Source: Clostridia bacterium
GTDB taxonomy: Bacteria > Bacillota_A > Clostridia > Oscillospirales > Acutalibacteraceae
DNA length: 6,380 bases
Assembly: GCA_009930155.1 (NCBI GenBank)
Contig: RZYX01000102.1
Coordinates: 1 to 6,380 of the forward strand
Direction of reading: 5' to 3'
A program made the translations under genes and the position numbers. Positions 1 to 4,996 of the stretch are shown one piece after another (the stretch's first letter is position 1; each line of letters begins with the position of its first letter). The notes under the pieces were generated by a model that saw only the letters and a list, made by a program, of their open reading frames with translations, was not told the DNA's origin and made no database searches.

Positions 1-1
1 G

Positions 2-163
2 ATGTCAGTCATTAGCAATTTAAAGCTATTTCAAGAAAATCAAAGATATTCTATGATAGAGCCTTTTATTTCGTGTCCGTTAAACAGGGTGCACAGCAAC
101 TTTGGAGGACTTTTCATTATAAAAGATAAAATTAGTAATTGTGAATTAAACATTTTAAAATAA
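2..163 (+). CDS. Unidentified reading frame, probably the 3' end of a gene cut by the left edge
   Basis: This frame is open from the first bases of the window to a TAA at 161-163, giving 53 visible residues. An ATG lies at 2-4, but no ribosome site can be seen because the window begins there, so it may be either the start or an internal methionine. The other two plus frames hit stops within a few codons. The visible peptide is mixed in character, with no membrane segment, signal peptide or motif I recognise. It ends in a polar, lysine- and asparagine-containing tail (NCELNILK). A hairpin that could end transcription follows 9 bases after the stop, which agrees with this being the end of a real gene, but in AT-rich DNA an open stretch of this length could also arise by chance. 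No function is proposed. Confidence 0.35.
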   Translation: MSVISNLKLFQENQRYSMIEPFISCPLNRVHSNFGGLFIIKDKISNCELNILK

Positions 164-202
164 TATGTAAAAGTGTGTGGTTTTTAAATTAACTCCACAC
201 AC
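161..202 (-). terminator. Hairpin terminator of the small minus-strand gene, possibly bidirectional
   Basis: GTGTGTGG (173-180) and CCACACAC (195-202) form a perfect 8-bp stem around a 14-base AT-rich loop. On the minus strand the stem is followed by TTTT and then further T-rich sequence (172 down to 161), as expected for an intrinsic terminator. It begins 9 bases after the stop of the 41-codon minus-strand gene. On the plus strand the tail is a poorer T-tract (GTTAGTTTTAATAG), so use by the left-edge frame is possible but weaker. A shared hairpin between converging genes is a common arrangement. Confidence 0.6.
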
Positions 203-211
203 CCGTTAGTT

Positions 212-337
212 TTAATAGTTATCTTGGTCTTTGTTAGCCTTTTTATTTTTCTTATTTTTCTTGTTTTGCTTTTTGTCAGGCTGTCTTGCAACGCTTTGTT
301 GTACATCTGGTTGGTCATGCTTTTTATTTGAGTCCAT
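212..337 (-). CDS. Small lysine-rich hydrophilic peptide, 41 aa, function unknown
   Basis: On the minus strand an ATG (337-335) opens a 41-codon frame ending in TAA (214-212). A strong ribosome site, AGAGAGGTG (354-346), lies 8 bases upstream of the ATG, and a terminator-like hairpin follows the stop; together these make a real gene more likely than a chance frame. The peptide begins MDSNKKHDQPDVQQSV and then becomes a run of lysine pairs separated by asparagine or glutamine (KKQNKKNKKNKK, residues 22-33), ending NKDQDNY. It has 11 Lys, 1 Arg and 6 Asp, no cysteine and almost no hydrophobic residues, so it should be basic, soluble and disordered. There is no signal peptide or membrane helix. 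Such a charge pattern would suit nucleic-acid or anionic-surface binding, or a small sporulation-type peptide, but this is guesswork: I recognise no family. It is divergent from pyrH and converges with the left-edge frame. Confidence 0.6.
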   Translation of the reverse strand: MDSNKKHDQPDVQQSVARQPDKKQNKKNKKNKKANKDQDNY

Positions 338-345
338 TTAAGTTT

Positions 346-354
346 CACCTCTCT
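346..354 (-). promoter_or_regulatory. Ribosome binding site of the 41-aa minus-strand gene
   Basis: Read on the minus strand this is AGAGAGGTG, a close match to the Shine-Dalgarno consensus, with 8 bases between it and the ATG at 337-335. It fixes the start of the small gene. A short inverted repeat, GGCAA/TTGCC (366-370 and 376-380), sits just upstream in the same leader. I saw no convincing -35/-10 pair for this gene farther upstream. Confidence 0.65.
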
Positions 355-466
355 TTAATAATTACGGCAAAAAAATTGCCTTGTAGTTATATTATTTCAC
401 TGTATACACAACATATTCTTAAATAATTAAATCAATGTAAAAACAAAAAGAATTAGCTGTTTTCTC

Positions 467-495
467 TTTACATAAAATATATTATGAAGTAAAAT
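467..495 (+). promoter_or_regulatory. Sigma-A-type promoter for the pyrH cluster
   Basis: TTTACA (467-472) and TAAAAT (490-495) each match 5 of 6 bases of the -35 and -10 consensus and are separated by the optimal 17 bases. Transcription would begin near 502, giving a 5' leader of about 90 bases before pyrH. It lies in the divergent intergenic stretch between the small minus-strand gene and pyrH, and is the best promoter I can see for the plus-strand genes. Confidence 0.65.
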
Positions 496-526
496 AAAGT
501 AAATGTGTAACAATATATTTAGTAGC

Positions 527-582
527 TTGTGCCAATTTTATCCGTGCGGCACAAAACATAAATAATCCGTGCACGGCGGTGG
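527..582 (+). promoter_or_regulatory. Folded 5' leader of pyrH with possible pseudoknot next to the ribosome site
   Basis: TTGTGCC (527-533) and GGCACAA (548-554) can form a 7-bp stem with a 14-base loop. The loop carries CCGTGC (542-547), which is exactly complementary to GCACGG (571-576), one base before the presumed ribosome site GGTGG (578-582). The two pairings together would be an H-type pseudoknot. ATCCGTGC occurs twice (540-547 and 565-572), and CCGTGCACGG (567-576) is a perfect palindrome, so a local hairpin or a protein-binding site is an alternative. The pairing is seen in the sequence; any regulatory role is inferred. Confidence 0.35.
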
Positions 583-590
583 AATGGAAA

Positions 591-1304
591 ATGTTTATGC
601 AACCTGTATATAAAAGGATTTTACTTAAACTAAGTGGCGAGGTACTTGCAGGAGATAAGCACAGTGGAATTGACTTTGAAACAGTCGTTAATATTTGTGC
701 TGCAATCAAGCAGTGTTATGAAATGGGCGTTGAAATCGGCATTGTTGTTGGCGGTGGTAATTTTTGGAGAGGCCGTACTAGCGGGAATATGGATAGAACA
801 AGGGCAGACCATATAGGAATGCTTGCAACGGTTATGAACTCACTGGCACTTGCAGATGCTTTTGAACAGCTTGAAGTTCCCGCAAGAGTTCAGACGGCTA
901 TTGCTATGCAGCAGATTGCAGAGCCATATATTAGAAATAAAGCAACACGCCATTTTCAAAAGGGCAGAATAGTTATATTTGGATGTGGAACAGGCAATCC
1001 TTTCTTTACAACAGATACAGCAGCCGCTCTTCGTGCTGCGGAGATTGATGCCGATATAATCTTTAAAGCAACAAATGTTGATGGAATTTATGACAAGGAT
1101 CCAAACAAGTATGATGATGCTGAAAAATATGATAAAATAACTCATACAGAAATACTCAAAAACGGACTAAGAGTTATGGACAGTACAGCTGCCTCTCTTT
1201 GCAGAGACAATCAAATTCCAATTTTGGTTTTTAATCTTAATGATCCACAGAATATTGTTCGTGCTATCGTAGGCGAAAATATTGGAACAGTAGTTACAGA
1301 GTAA
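591..1304 (+). CDS. pyrH: UMP kinase (uridylate kinase)
   Basis: Cytoplasmic UMP kinase of the amino-acid-kinase fold converts UMP and ATP to UDP and ADP, the step that feeds UTP, CTP and UDP-sugar synthesis. The family is usually hexameric, inhibited by UTP and activated by GTP. With this start the protein has 237 residues, close to the usual 235-241. Visible motifs are [11 protein letters not shown] (about 7-17, with the nucleotide-binding lysine), [10 protein letters not shown] (52-61), DHIGM (73-77), [13 protein letters not shown] (133-145) and [13 protein letters not shown] (159-171). I chose ATG 591 because GGTGG (578-582) is 8 bases upstream. ATG 597, giving MQPVYKR, is nearly as good and resembles homologue N-termini; a GTG at 579 lies inside the ribosome site and is unlikely. 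It is first in the plus-strand cluster, behind the promoter at 467-495, and frr follows after 41 bases. In Bacillus subtilis rpsB and tsf come before it, but here a divergent small gene does. Confidence 0.97.
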   Translation: MFMQPVYKRILLKLSGEVLAGDKHSGIDFETVVNICAAIKQCYEMGVEIGIVVGGGNFWRGRTSGNMDRTRADHIGMLATVMNSLALADAFEQLEVPARVQTAIAMQQIAEPYIRNKATRHFQKGRIVIFGCGTGNPFFTTDTAAALRAAEIDADIIFKATNVDGIYDKDPNKYDDAEKYDKITHTEILKNGLRVMDSTAASLCRDNQIPILVFNLNDPQNIVRAIVGENIGTVVTE

Positions 1305-1345
1305 TAAAATAAATATTATTGATTCTTGAAGGGATGACAATACTT

Positions 1346-1900
1346 ATGGAAACAGTATTTAACACAGCAACAGAAAAAATGGAAAAATCAATTTCTTCAC
1401 TTAAACATGATTATGCAGGAATAAGAGCAGGCAGGGCAAATGCAGGGGTGCTTGATAAAGTTATGGTAGATTATTATGGTACACCAACAGCAATTCAGCA
1501 GCTTGCAGCCGTTTCTGTTTCAGAGGCAAGGATTCTCGTTATTCAGCCATGGGACACTTCTACTCTTCAACTAATCGAAAAGGCTATTCAAAAGGCAGAC
1601 ATTGGAATTAATCCACAAAACGACGGAAAAGTTATTCGCCTTATGTTTCCACAGCTTACAGAGGATAGAAGAAAAGACATTGTTAGAGATATTTCAAAAA
1701 GAGCTGAGGACGGTAAAATAACCATCCGTTCAATCCGTAGAGATTGCATTGAAAAGCTCAAAATGATGAAAAAGAATTCAGAAATTTCGGAAGATGATTT
1801 GAAAAACGGCGAGACAAAACTTCAAAAAATAACAGATAAGTATGTTAAGCAAGTTGAGGATGTTCTTGCAGTAAAAGAAAAAGAGATTTTGGAAATATAG
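1346..1900 (+). CDS. frr: Ribosome recycling factor
   Basis: RRF acts with EF-G to split the post-termination ribosome complex in the cytoplasm. The protein is 184 residues, the usual length (about 185). The N-terminal helix ends in the conserved RAGRANAGVLDKV (about 28-40). This leads into the beta domain with YYGTPTAIQQLA and then the helical return with INPQNDGKVIRLMFPQLTEDRR and ITIRSIRRD. The family usually has RNIRRDAND at the last site; here it reads RSIRRDCIE, a mild departure after the conserved RRD. I chose ATG 1346 because it gives the family-standard METVFN N-terminus and AAGGGATGA lies about 8-11 bases upstream. ATG 1334 overlaps that ribosome site, and a TTG at 1319 would add nine non-conserved residues. 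frr follows pyrH in most Firmicutes, and the 41-base gap has no terminator, so the two are probably co-transcribed. Confidence 0.97.
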   Translation: METVFNTATEKMEKSISSLKHDYAGIRAGRANAGVLDKVMVDYYGTPTAIQQLAAVSVSEARILVIQPWDTSTLQLIEKAIQKADIGINPQNDGKVIRLMFPQLTEDRRKDIVRDISKRAEDGKITIRSIRRDCIEKLKMMKKNSEISEDDLKNGETKLQKITDKYVKQVEDVLAVKEKEILEI

Positions 1901-1901
1901 T

Positions 1902-1963
1902 CAACTTAATTCTTGTTGGGCGGGCATTGTCCCGCCCAAATTGCAAATTAAGTTGTAGTTTTT
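1902..1963 (+). terminator. Strong two-part hairpin between frr and uppS, terminator or attenuator
   Basis: The inner stem TTGGGCGGG (1916-1924) with CCCGCCCAA (1931-1939) is 9 perfect base pairs, very GC-rich for this genome, around the loop CATTGT. An outer stem, CAACTTAATT (1902-1911) with AATTAAGTTG (1946-1955), adds 10 perfect pairs, separated from the inner one by a small internal loop. TTTTT follows at 1959-1963. This is the form of an intrinsic terminator, starting one base after the frr stop. The T-tract runs directly into the AGGAGG of uppS, so it may instead give partial termination, protect the 3' end of a pyrH-frr message, or tune uppS translation. I see no clear promoter for uppS between the hairpin and its start. 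Confidence 0.75.
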
Positions 1964-1969
1964 AGGAGG
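1964..1969 (+). promoter_or_regulatory. Ribosome binding site fixing the TTG start of uppS
   Basis: AGGAGG is a perfect Shine-Dalgarno core with 8 bases between it and TTG 1978-1980. No ATG or GTG lies in a better position, and the first conserved UppS motif starts at residue 13 of the resulting protein, so the TTG is well supported as the start. The site begins immediately after the T-tract of the upstream hairpin. Confidence 0.85.
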
Positions 1970-1977
1970 CATTTAAA

Positions 1978-2706
1978 TTGGCGAAACTCCCAGATAAAAA
2001 ATATTTGCCAAGACATGTTGGTATAATTATGGATGGTAATGGTCGTTGGGCAAAAAAAAGAGGATTGGTTAGAACAGATGGCCATAAGCAAGGTGCAAAG
2101 GTTTTTCGCACAATTAGTGATTACGCTTACAAAATTGGACTTGACTGCGTAACCTTTTATGCTTTTTCAACTGAAAATTGGAAAAGACCTGTTGATGAGA
2201 TTGATACTTTAATGCAGATTTTCAAGGAATACCTTCTTGTTGCAGAAGATTCTAAAGATAAAAATGAAAAAAGAGGATATTGTTTACGCTTTATTGGGGA
2301 TACAGGAGCAATACCAAAAGATTTGGTTAATCTTATGGATGAAACCGAACAACTTGTAACCGACCGTACAAAAACAGTAGTAAATATAGCCTTGAATTAT
2401 GGGGGCAGGCAAGAAATTTTAAAGAGCGTGCGTGAGCTTGCACAAAAAGCTTCCAAGGGCTTGATTGACCCCGATACAATAACAGAAGCAGATATTGAAA
2501 GAGGACTTTACACTGCGGGGTTGCCAGATCCAGACCTTATCATAAGACCTAGCGGAGAGTGCCGTTTGTCAAACTTTTTAACATGGCAGTCAGCGTATTC
2601 AGAACTTTGGTTTTCAGATATTCCGTGGCCTGAGTTTACAACAGATGATTTTGATAAAGCACTGATAAATTATGCAAAAAGAAACAGAAGTTTTGGAGCA
2701 GTTTAA
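1978..2706 (+). CDS. uppS: Undecaprenyl diphosphate synthase (cis-prenyltransferase)
   Basis: The enzyme adds isopentenyl diphosphate units in cis to farnesyl diphosphate, making the C55 carrier lipid for peptidoglycan and other surface glycans; it works at the inner face of the membrane. The length of 242 residues is typical. Motifs in order are HVGIIMDGNGRWAKKRG (13-29, with catalytic Asp19, equivalent to Asp26 of Escherichia coli, plus Asn21 and Arg23), GHKQGAK (35-41, His36 equivalent to E. coli His43), FYAFSTENWKRP, RFIGD, NIALNYGGRQEI and DLIIRPSGECRLSNF followed by WQSAYSELWF. The common RTSGE reads RPSGE here, a change in the IPP-binding region that leaves the arginine, serine and glutamate intact. 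Translation starts at TTG behind a perfect AGGAGG. cdsA follows after 12 bases, with its ribosome site overlapping the uppS stop, so the two are almost certainly translated from one message. Substrates come from the MEP pathway, which dxr and ispG downstream serve. Confidence 0.97.
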   Translation: MAKLPDKKYLPRHVGIIMDGNGRWAKKRGLVRTDGHKQGAKVFRTISDYAYKIGLDCVTFYAFSTENWKRPVDEIDTLMQIFKEYLLVAEDSKDKNEKRGYCLRFIGDTGAIPKDLVNLMDETEQLVTDRTKTVVNIALNYGGRQEILKSVRELAQKASKGLIDPDTITEADIERGLYTAGLPDPDLIIRPSGECRLSNFLTWQSAYSELWFSDIPWPEFTTDDFDKALINYAKRNRSFGAV

Positions 2707-2718
2707 GGAGTAGTTAAT

Positions 2719-3558
2719 ATGAAAAAGCGAGTGATTTCAGGTGCAGTCCTATTAATGATTATGGGGCTTGTTTTCTGGGGCATTTACACACCCGTTTTTG
2801 GTGTGTTTTTCGGCCTTTTATCCGCAATGGCATCGTTTGAAATTTTGCGAGTAGCTAAGGTCGAAAATAAAGAGGTGTTTGCTCTTTCAATGGCGTTTGC
2901 ATTTATTGTTCCACTTTATATTGAGTATGGATTTAAGGTGCCGTTCGGTATAGCAATTCTTATTTTTATTTTTGCTTTGCTTTTAATAATGCTTGCAAAC
3001 TATGAAAATACAAAGTTCGAGCATATAGCAATTGCTGTATACTCATCTATATTTATTCCGTTTTGCTTTTCTGCATTTTTATTGGTTCGTGACCTTTACA
3101 AAATGTATCCGTTAGAGATTAATAAAAATCATGCTCTTTTCCTTGTGATTATAGGCATAAGTTGTTCATGGCTTACAGACACATGCGCATACTTTGTTGG
3201 AGTGACATTCGGCAAGCATAAGATGACTCCTGTAATTAGCCCTAAAAAGTCTGTAGAGGGTGCAATCGGCGGCGTTTTTGGTTGCCTTGCACTTAATATG
3301 CTCATACTTTATTTGTTTAATACATATATCTTTGAAGCACCATTTATAAGCTATCTTATGTTTGCTTTTATTTCTATTTTTCTTTCTTGTGCAAGCATGT
3401 GTGGTGATTTGGTTGCATCAGTTATTAAAAGAAACTATGGTGCAAAGGATTATAGCAATCTAATTCCTGGCCATGGTGGAATTATGGATAGGTTTGATAG
3501 TTGCCTTTTTGTTATGCCTATACTTTATATAGTAATAACAATAATTCATAGCATTTAG
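2719..3558 (+). CDS. cdsA: Phosphatidate cytidylyltransferase (CDP-diglyceride synthase)
   Basis: This integral membrane enzyme makes CDP-diacylglycerol from CTP and phosphatidic acid, the branch point for phosphatidylglycerol, cardiolipin and phosphatidylserine. The protein has 279 residues and about eight or nine hydrophobic segments (roughly 5-23, 26-43, 53-70, 75-92, 102-123, 138-160, 182-204, 210-232 and 262-277). The family signature is complete near the C-terminus (234-260): SVIKR, then KD at 243-244, then PGHGGIMDRFD, which includes the metal- and CTP-binding aspartates. SPKKSVEGAIGG (about 174-185) is also typical. ATG 2719 has AAGGAG (2705-2710) 8 bases upstream, and that site overlaps the uppS stop codon, suggesting translational coupling. 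After the gene there is a 251-base gap before dxr, where most relatives have a short junction. Confidence 0.96.
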   Translation: MKKRVISGAVLLMIMGLVFWGIYTPVFGVFFGLLSAMASFEILRVAKVENKEVFALSMAFAFIVPLYIEYGFKVPFGIAILIFIFALLLIMLANYENTKFEHIAIAVYSSIFIPFCFSAFLLVRDLYKMYPLEINKNHALFLVIIGISCSWLTDTCAYFVGVTFGKHKMTPVISPKKSVEGAIGGVFGCLALNMLILYLFNTYIFEAPFISYLMFAFISIFLSCASMCGDLVASVIKRNYGAKDYSNLIPGHGGIMDRFDSCLFVMPILYIVITIIHSI

Positions 3559-3570
3559 TTTTAATAAATC

Positions 3571-3713
3571 AGTGCATATCGAGTTTGTCGTTCGTTTGCG
3601 TATTAACAATACGTGGCACTTACTGCCTTACTTAAATCTGCATTAGAAGTTTGAAGTATTTTGAGTAAAGGCACATATCGGGTGGCTCGTTTGCGTATGT
3701 TTTGGGCGCCATG
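3571..3713 (+). repeat. Structured intergenic segment with imperfect direct repeats around an inverted repeat
   Basis: The gap between cdsA and dxr has no credible open frame. It contains two related blocks: CATATCG (3575-3581) followed by TCGTTTGCGTAT (3592-3603), and CATATCG (3674-3680) followed by TCGTTTGCGTAT (3687-3698). Both parts are exact, the copies are about 95-99 bases apart, and the second has 4 fewer bases between its parts. Between them, TGCCTTACTTAAA (3624-3636) pairs with 3660-3673 (13 pairs with one bulged A and one G-T). CGTATT/AATACG (3599-3604 with 3608-3613) is a tight hairpin nested in AGTGC/GCACT (3571-3575 with 3616-3620). It could be a small mobile-repeat remnant, a cis-acting leader of dxr, or an RNA. 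I do not recognise it as a known riboswitch class, and no poly-T tract follows, so it does not look like a terminator. Confidence 0.5.
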
Positions 3714-3718
3714 ATACC

Positions 3719-3762
3719 TATAATAGAAAATTATTGATAAATCAAATATAGATATATAAATT
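3719..3762 (+). promoter_or_regulatory. Possible promoter region for dxr-rseP-ispG
   Basis: A perfect TATAAT lies at 3719-3724, but the sequence 16-18 bases upstream has no good -35 match. A second candidate has TTGATA (3734-3739, 5 of 6) with TAAATT 17 bases later (3757-3762, 4 of 6), or TATAAA (3755-3760, 5 of 6) at a short 15-base spacing. TTGATAAATCAA (3734-3745) is also a palindrome. Either could start a separate dxr transcript after the long gap, but neither is as convincing as the pyrH promoter. Confidence 0.35.
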
Positions 3763-3809
3763 ATGAATACGTTTTTAGGCTTGTATCTCGGGAAGGAATG
3801 GTCATAATA

Positions 3810-4979
3810 ATGAACAGGAAACTTTCAATACTTGGTAGCACAGGTTCAATAGGTAAGCAGGCTCTTGAAGTTTCAAAAAAATGTGGCTTTGAGGTTACTG
3901 CACTTACCGCATCCAGTAGTGCGGATGAACTTGAAAAACAGATAAGAGAGTTTAGACCAAGGCTTGCGGCACTTGTAGATGAGAAGGCAGCAAAGGATTT
4001 GGCTGTGCGTGTAGCAGATACAGGCACAAAGGTTCTTGGAGGCATTCAGGGTATTTGTGAATGTGCAAGGGAAAAAGAAGCAAATATAGTGCTAAATTCT
4101 ATAGTTGGAATTGCAGGTCTTTTGCCAACGCTTGACGCTATTGATGAGGGTAAGGATATAGCTCTTGCAAACAAGGAAACATTGGTGGCAGGAGGCAAGC
4201 TTGTTATTGATAAAGCTCGTGAAAAAGGGATAAATATTTTCCCTGTTGACAGTGAACATTCTGCAATATTTCAGTGCTTACAGGGCAAACCATCAAATAA
4301 GGCACTTAAAAGAATTATATTAACAGCATCAGGTGGCCCATTCTTTGGTAAAACTAGAGAAGAGCTTACGGATGTAACAATAGAGCAAGCACTCAATCAT
4401 CCAAACTGGAGTATGGGTGCTAAAATCACAATAGATTCTGCAACAATGATGAATAAGGGACTTGAAATTATTGAGGCTGCTTGGCTGTTCTCAATGCCGT
4501 TTGATAAAATTGATGTTCTTGTTCATCGTGAAAGTATAGTTCACTCAATGGTAGAGTATGATGACAATTCGGTTATTGCCCAGCTAGGGCTCCCCGATAT
4601 GAGAATACCTATTCAATACGCACTTACATATCCAGAAAGATATGAATCACCCGTAAACCAGCTTGACTTGGCAAAGCTTGGAACACTTAGTTTTTCAAAG
4701 CCAGATTATGATACCTTTGATTGCCTTTCAATATGTAAGGATGCATTAAGAAGAGGCGGGCTATATCCTGCTGCTGCAAACTCGGCAAACGAGCAAGCTA
4801 ACGCTATGTTCCGCCAAGGCAGAATCAAGTTTTTGCAGATTGGCGAACTTGTTGGCGAAGCAATGGAGATGGCAGAAAATATAGAAGACTATACACTTTC
4901 TGATGTTCTTTTGACAGATAGAATGGCAAGAGATTTTGTAATGGATAAAGTTGGCGATGCATTTTCGTCGATACTATAA
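3810..4979 (+). CDS. dxr: 1-deoxy-D-xylulose-5-phosphate reductoisomerase
   Basis: DXR, also called IspC, rearranges and reduces DXP to 2-C-methyl-D-erythritol 4-phosphate with NADPH and a divalent metal; it is the first committed step of the MEP pathway, is cytoplasmic, and is the target of fosmidomycin. The protein is 389 residues, in the normal range. Visible are the NADPH loop GSTGSIG (9-15), LANKETLV (Lys122), PVDSEHSAIFQ (Asp147 and Glu149, metal ligands, matching E. coli Asp150 and Glu152), TASGGPF (172-178) and HPNWSMGAKITIDSATMMNK (His197, Trp200, Met202, Ser210, Asn215, Lys216), then Glu219, followed by HRESIVHSMVEY. All key active-site residues are present. I chose ATG 3810 because MNRKLSILGSTGS matches the family N-terminus. 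An upstream in-frame ATG at 3798 directly abuts the purine-rich site GGAAGGA (3791-3797), too close to use, while for ATG 3810 that site is 12 bases away, rather long. rseP follows closely. Confidence 0.97.
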   Translation: MNRKLSILGSTGSIGKQALEVSKKCGFEVTALTASSSADELEKQIREFRPRLAALVDEKAAKDLAVRVADTGTKVLGGIQGICECAREKEANIVLNSIVGIAGLLPTLDAIDEGKDIALANKETLVAGGKLVIDKAREKGINIFPVDSEHSAIFQCLQGKPSNKALKRIILTASGGPFFGKTREELTDVTIEQALNHPNWSMGAKITIDSATMMNKGLEIIEAAWLFSMPFDKIDVLVHRESIVHSMVEYDDNSVIAQLGLPDMRIPIQYALTYPERYESPVNQLDLAKLGTLSFSKPDYDTFDCLSICKDALRRGGLYPAAANSANEQANAMFRQGRIKFLQIGELVGEAMEMAENIEDYTLSDVLLTDRMARDFVMDKVGDAFSSIL

Positions 4980-4988
4980 TTTTAAAAT

Positions 4989-4996
4989 AGAGGTGG
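4989..4996 (+). promoter_or_regulatory. Ribosome binding site of rseP, pointing to an unusual start
   Basis: AGAGGTGG is a strong Shine-Dalgarno site 9 bases after the dxr stop. The in-frame codon at the right distance is ATT 5002 (5 bases away) or TTA 5005 (8 bases), not a standard start codon. The only nearby standard start in frame is GTG 4993, which lies inside the site itself. ATG 4957 and TTG 4951 are inside dxr and upstream of this site. Confidence 0.6.

Noticed and set aside
173..337. CRISPR, insertion sequence or tRNA in the left intergenic region
   Set aside because: There are no regularly spaced repeats, no terminal repeats with a transposase frame and no cloverleaf pattern; the region is explained by the small gene and its terminator.
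366..380. GGCAAAAAAATTGCC as a terminator
   Set aside because: A five-base stem around an A-rich loop, with no T-tract of note on either strand, is too weak; it is mentioned only as part of the small gene's leader.
482..709. 75-codon minus-strand frame across the pyrH promoter and start
   Set aside because: It overlaps the well-supported pyrH start and its promoter, has no ribosome site I can see, and its peptide resembles no family; it is a shadow of plus-strand sequence.
634..816. 60-codon plus-strand frame inside pyrH
   Set aside because: It lies wholly within pyrH in another frame, and pyrH there carries clear kinase motifs.
840..1145. 101-codon minus-strand frame opposite pyrH
   Set aside because: It is antisense to conserved pyrH motifs and its cysteine- and isoleucine-rich product is typical of a shadow frame.
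3704..3713. GGCGCC as part of a terminator after cdsA
   Set aside because: The palindrome is only six bases, with no extended stem and no T-tract after it.
3761..4045. 94-codon minus-strand frame at the start of dxr
   Set aside because: It is antisense to the dxr NADPH-binding region; the serine- and alanine-rich product reflects the complement of dxr codons.
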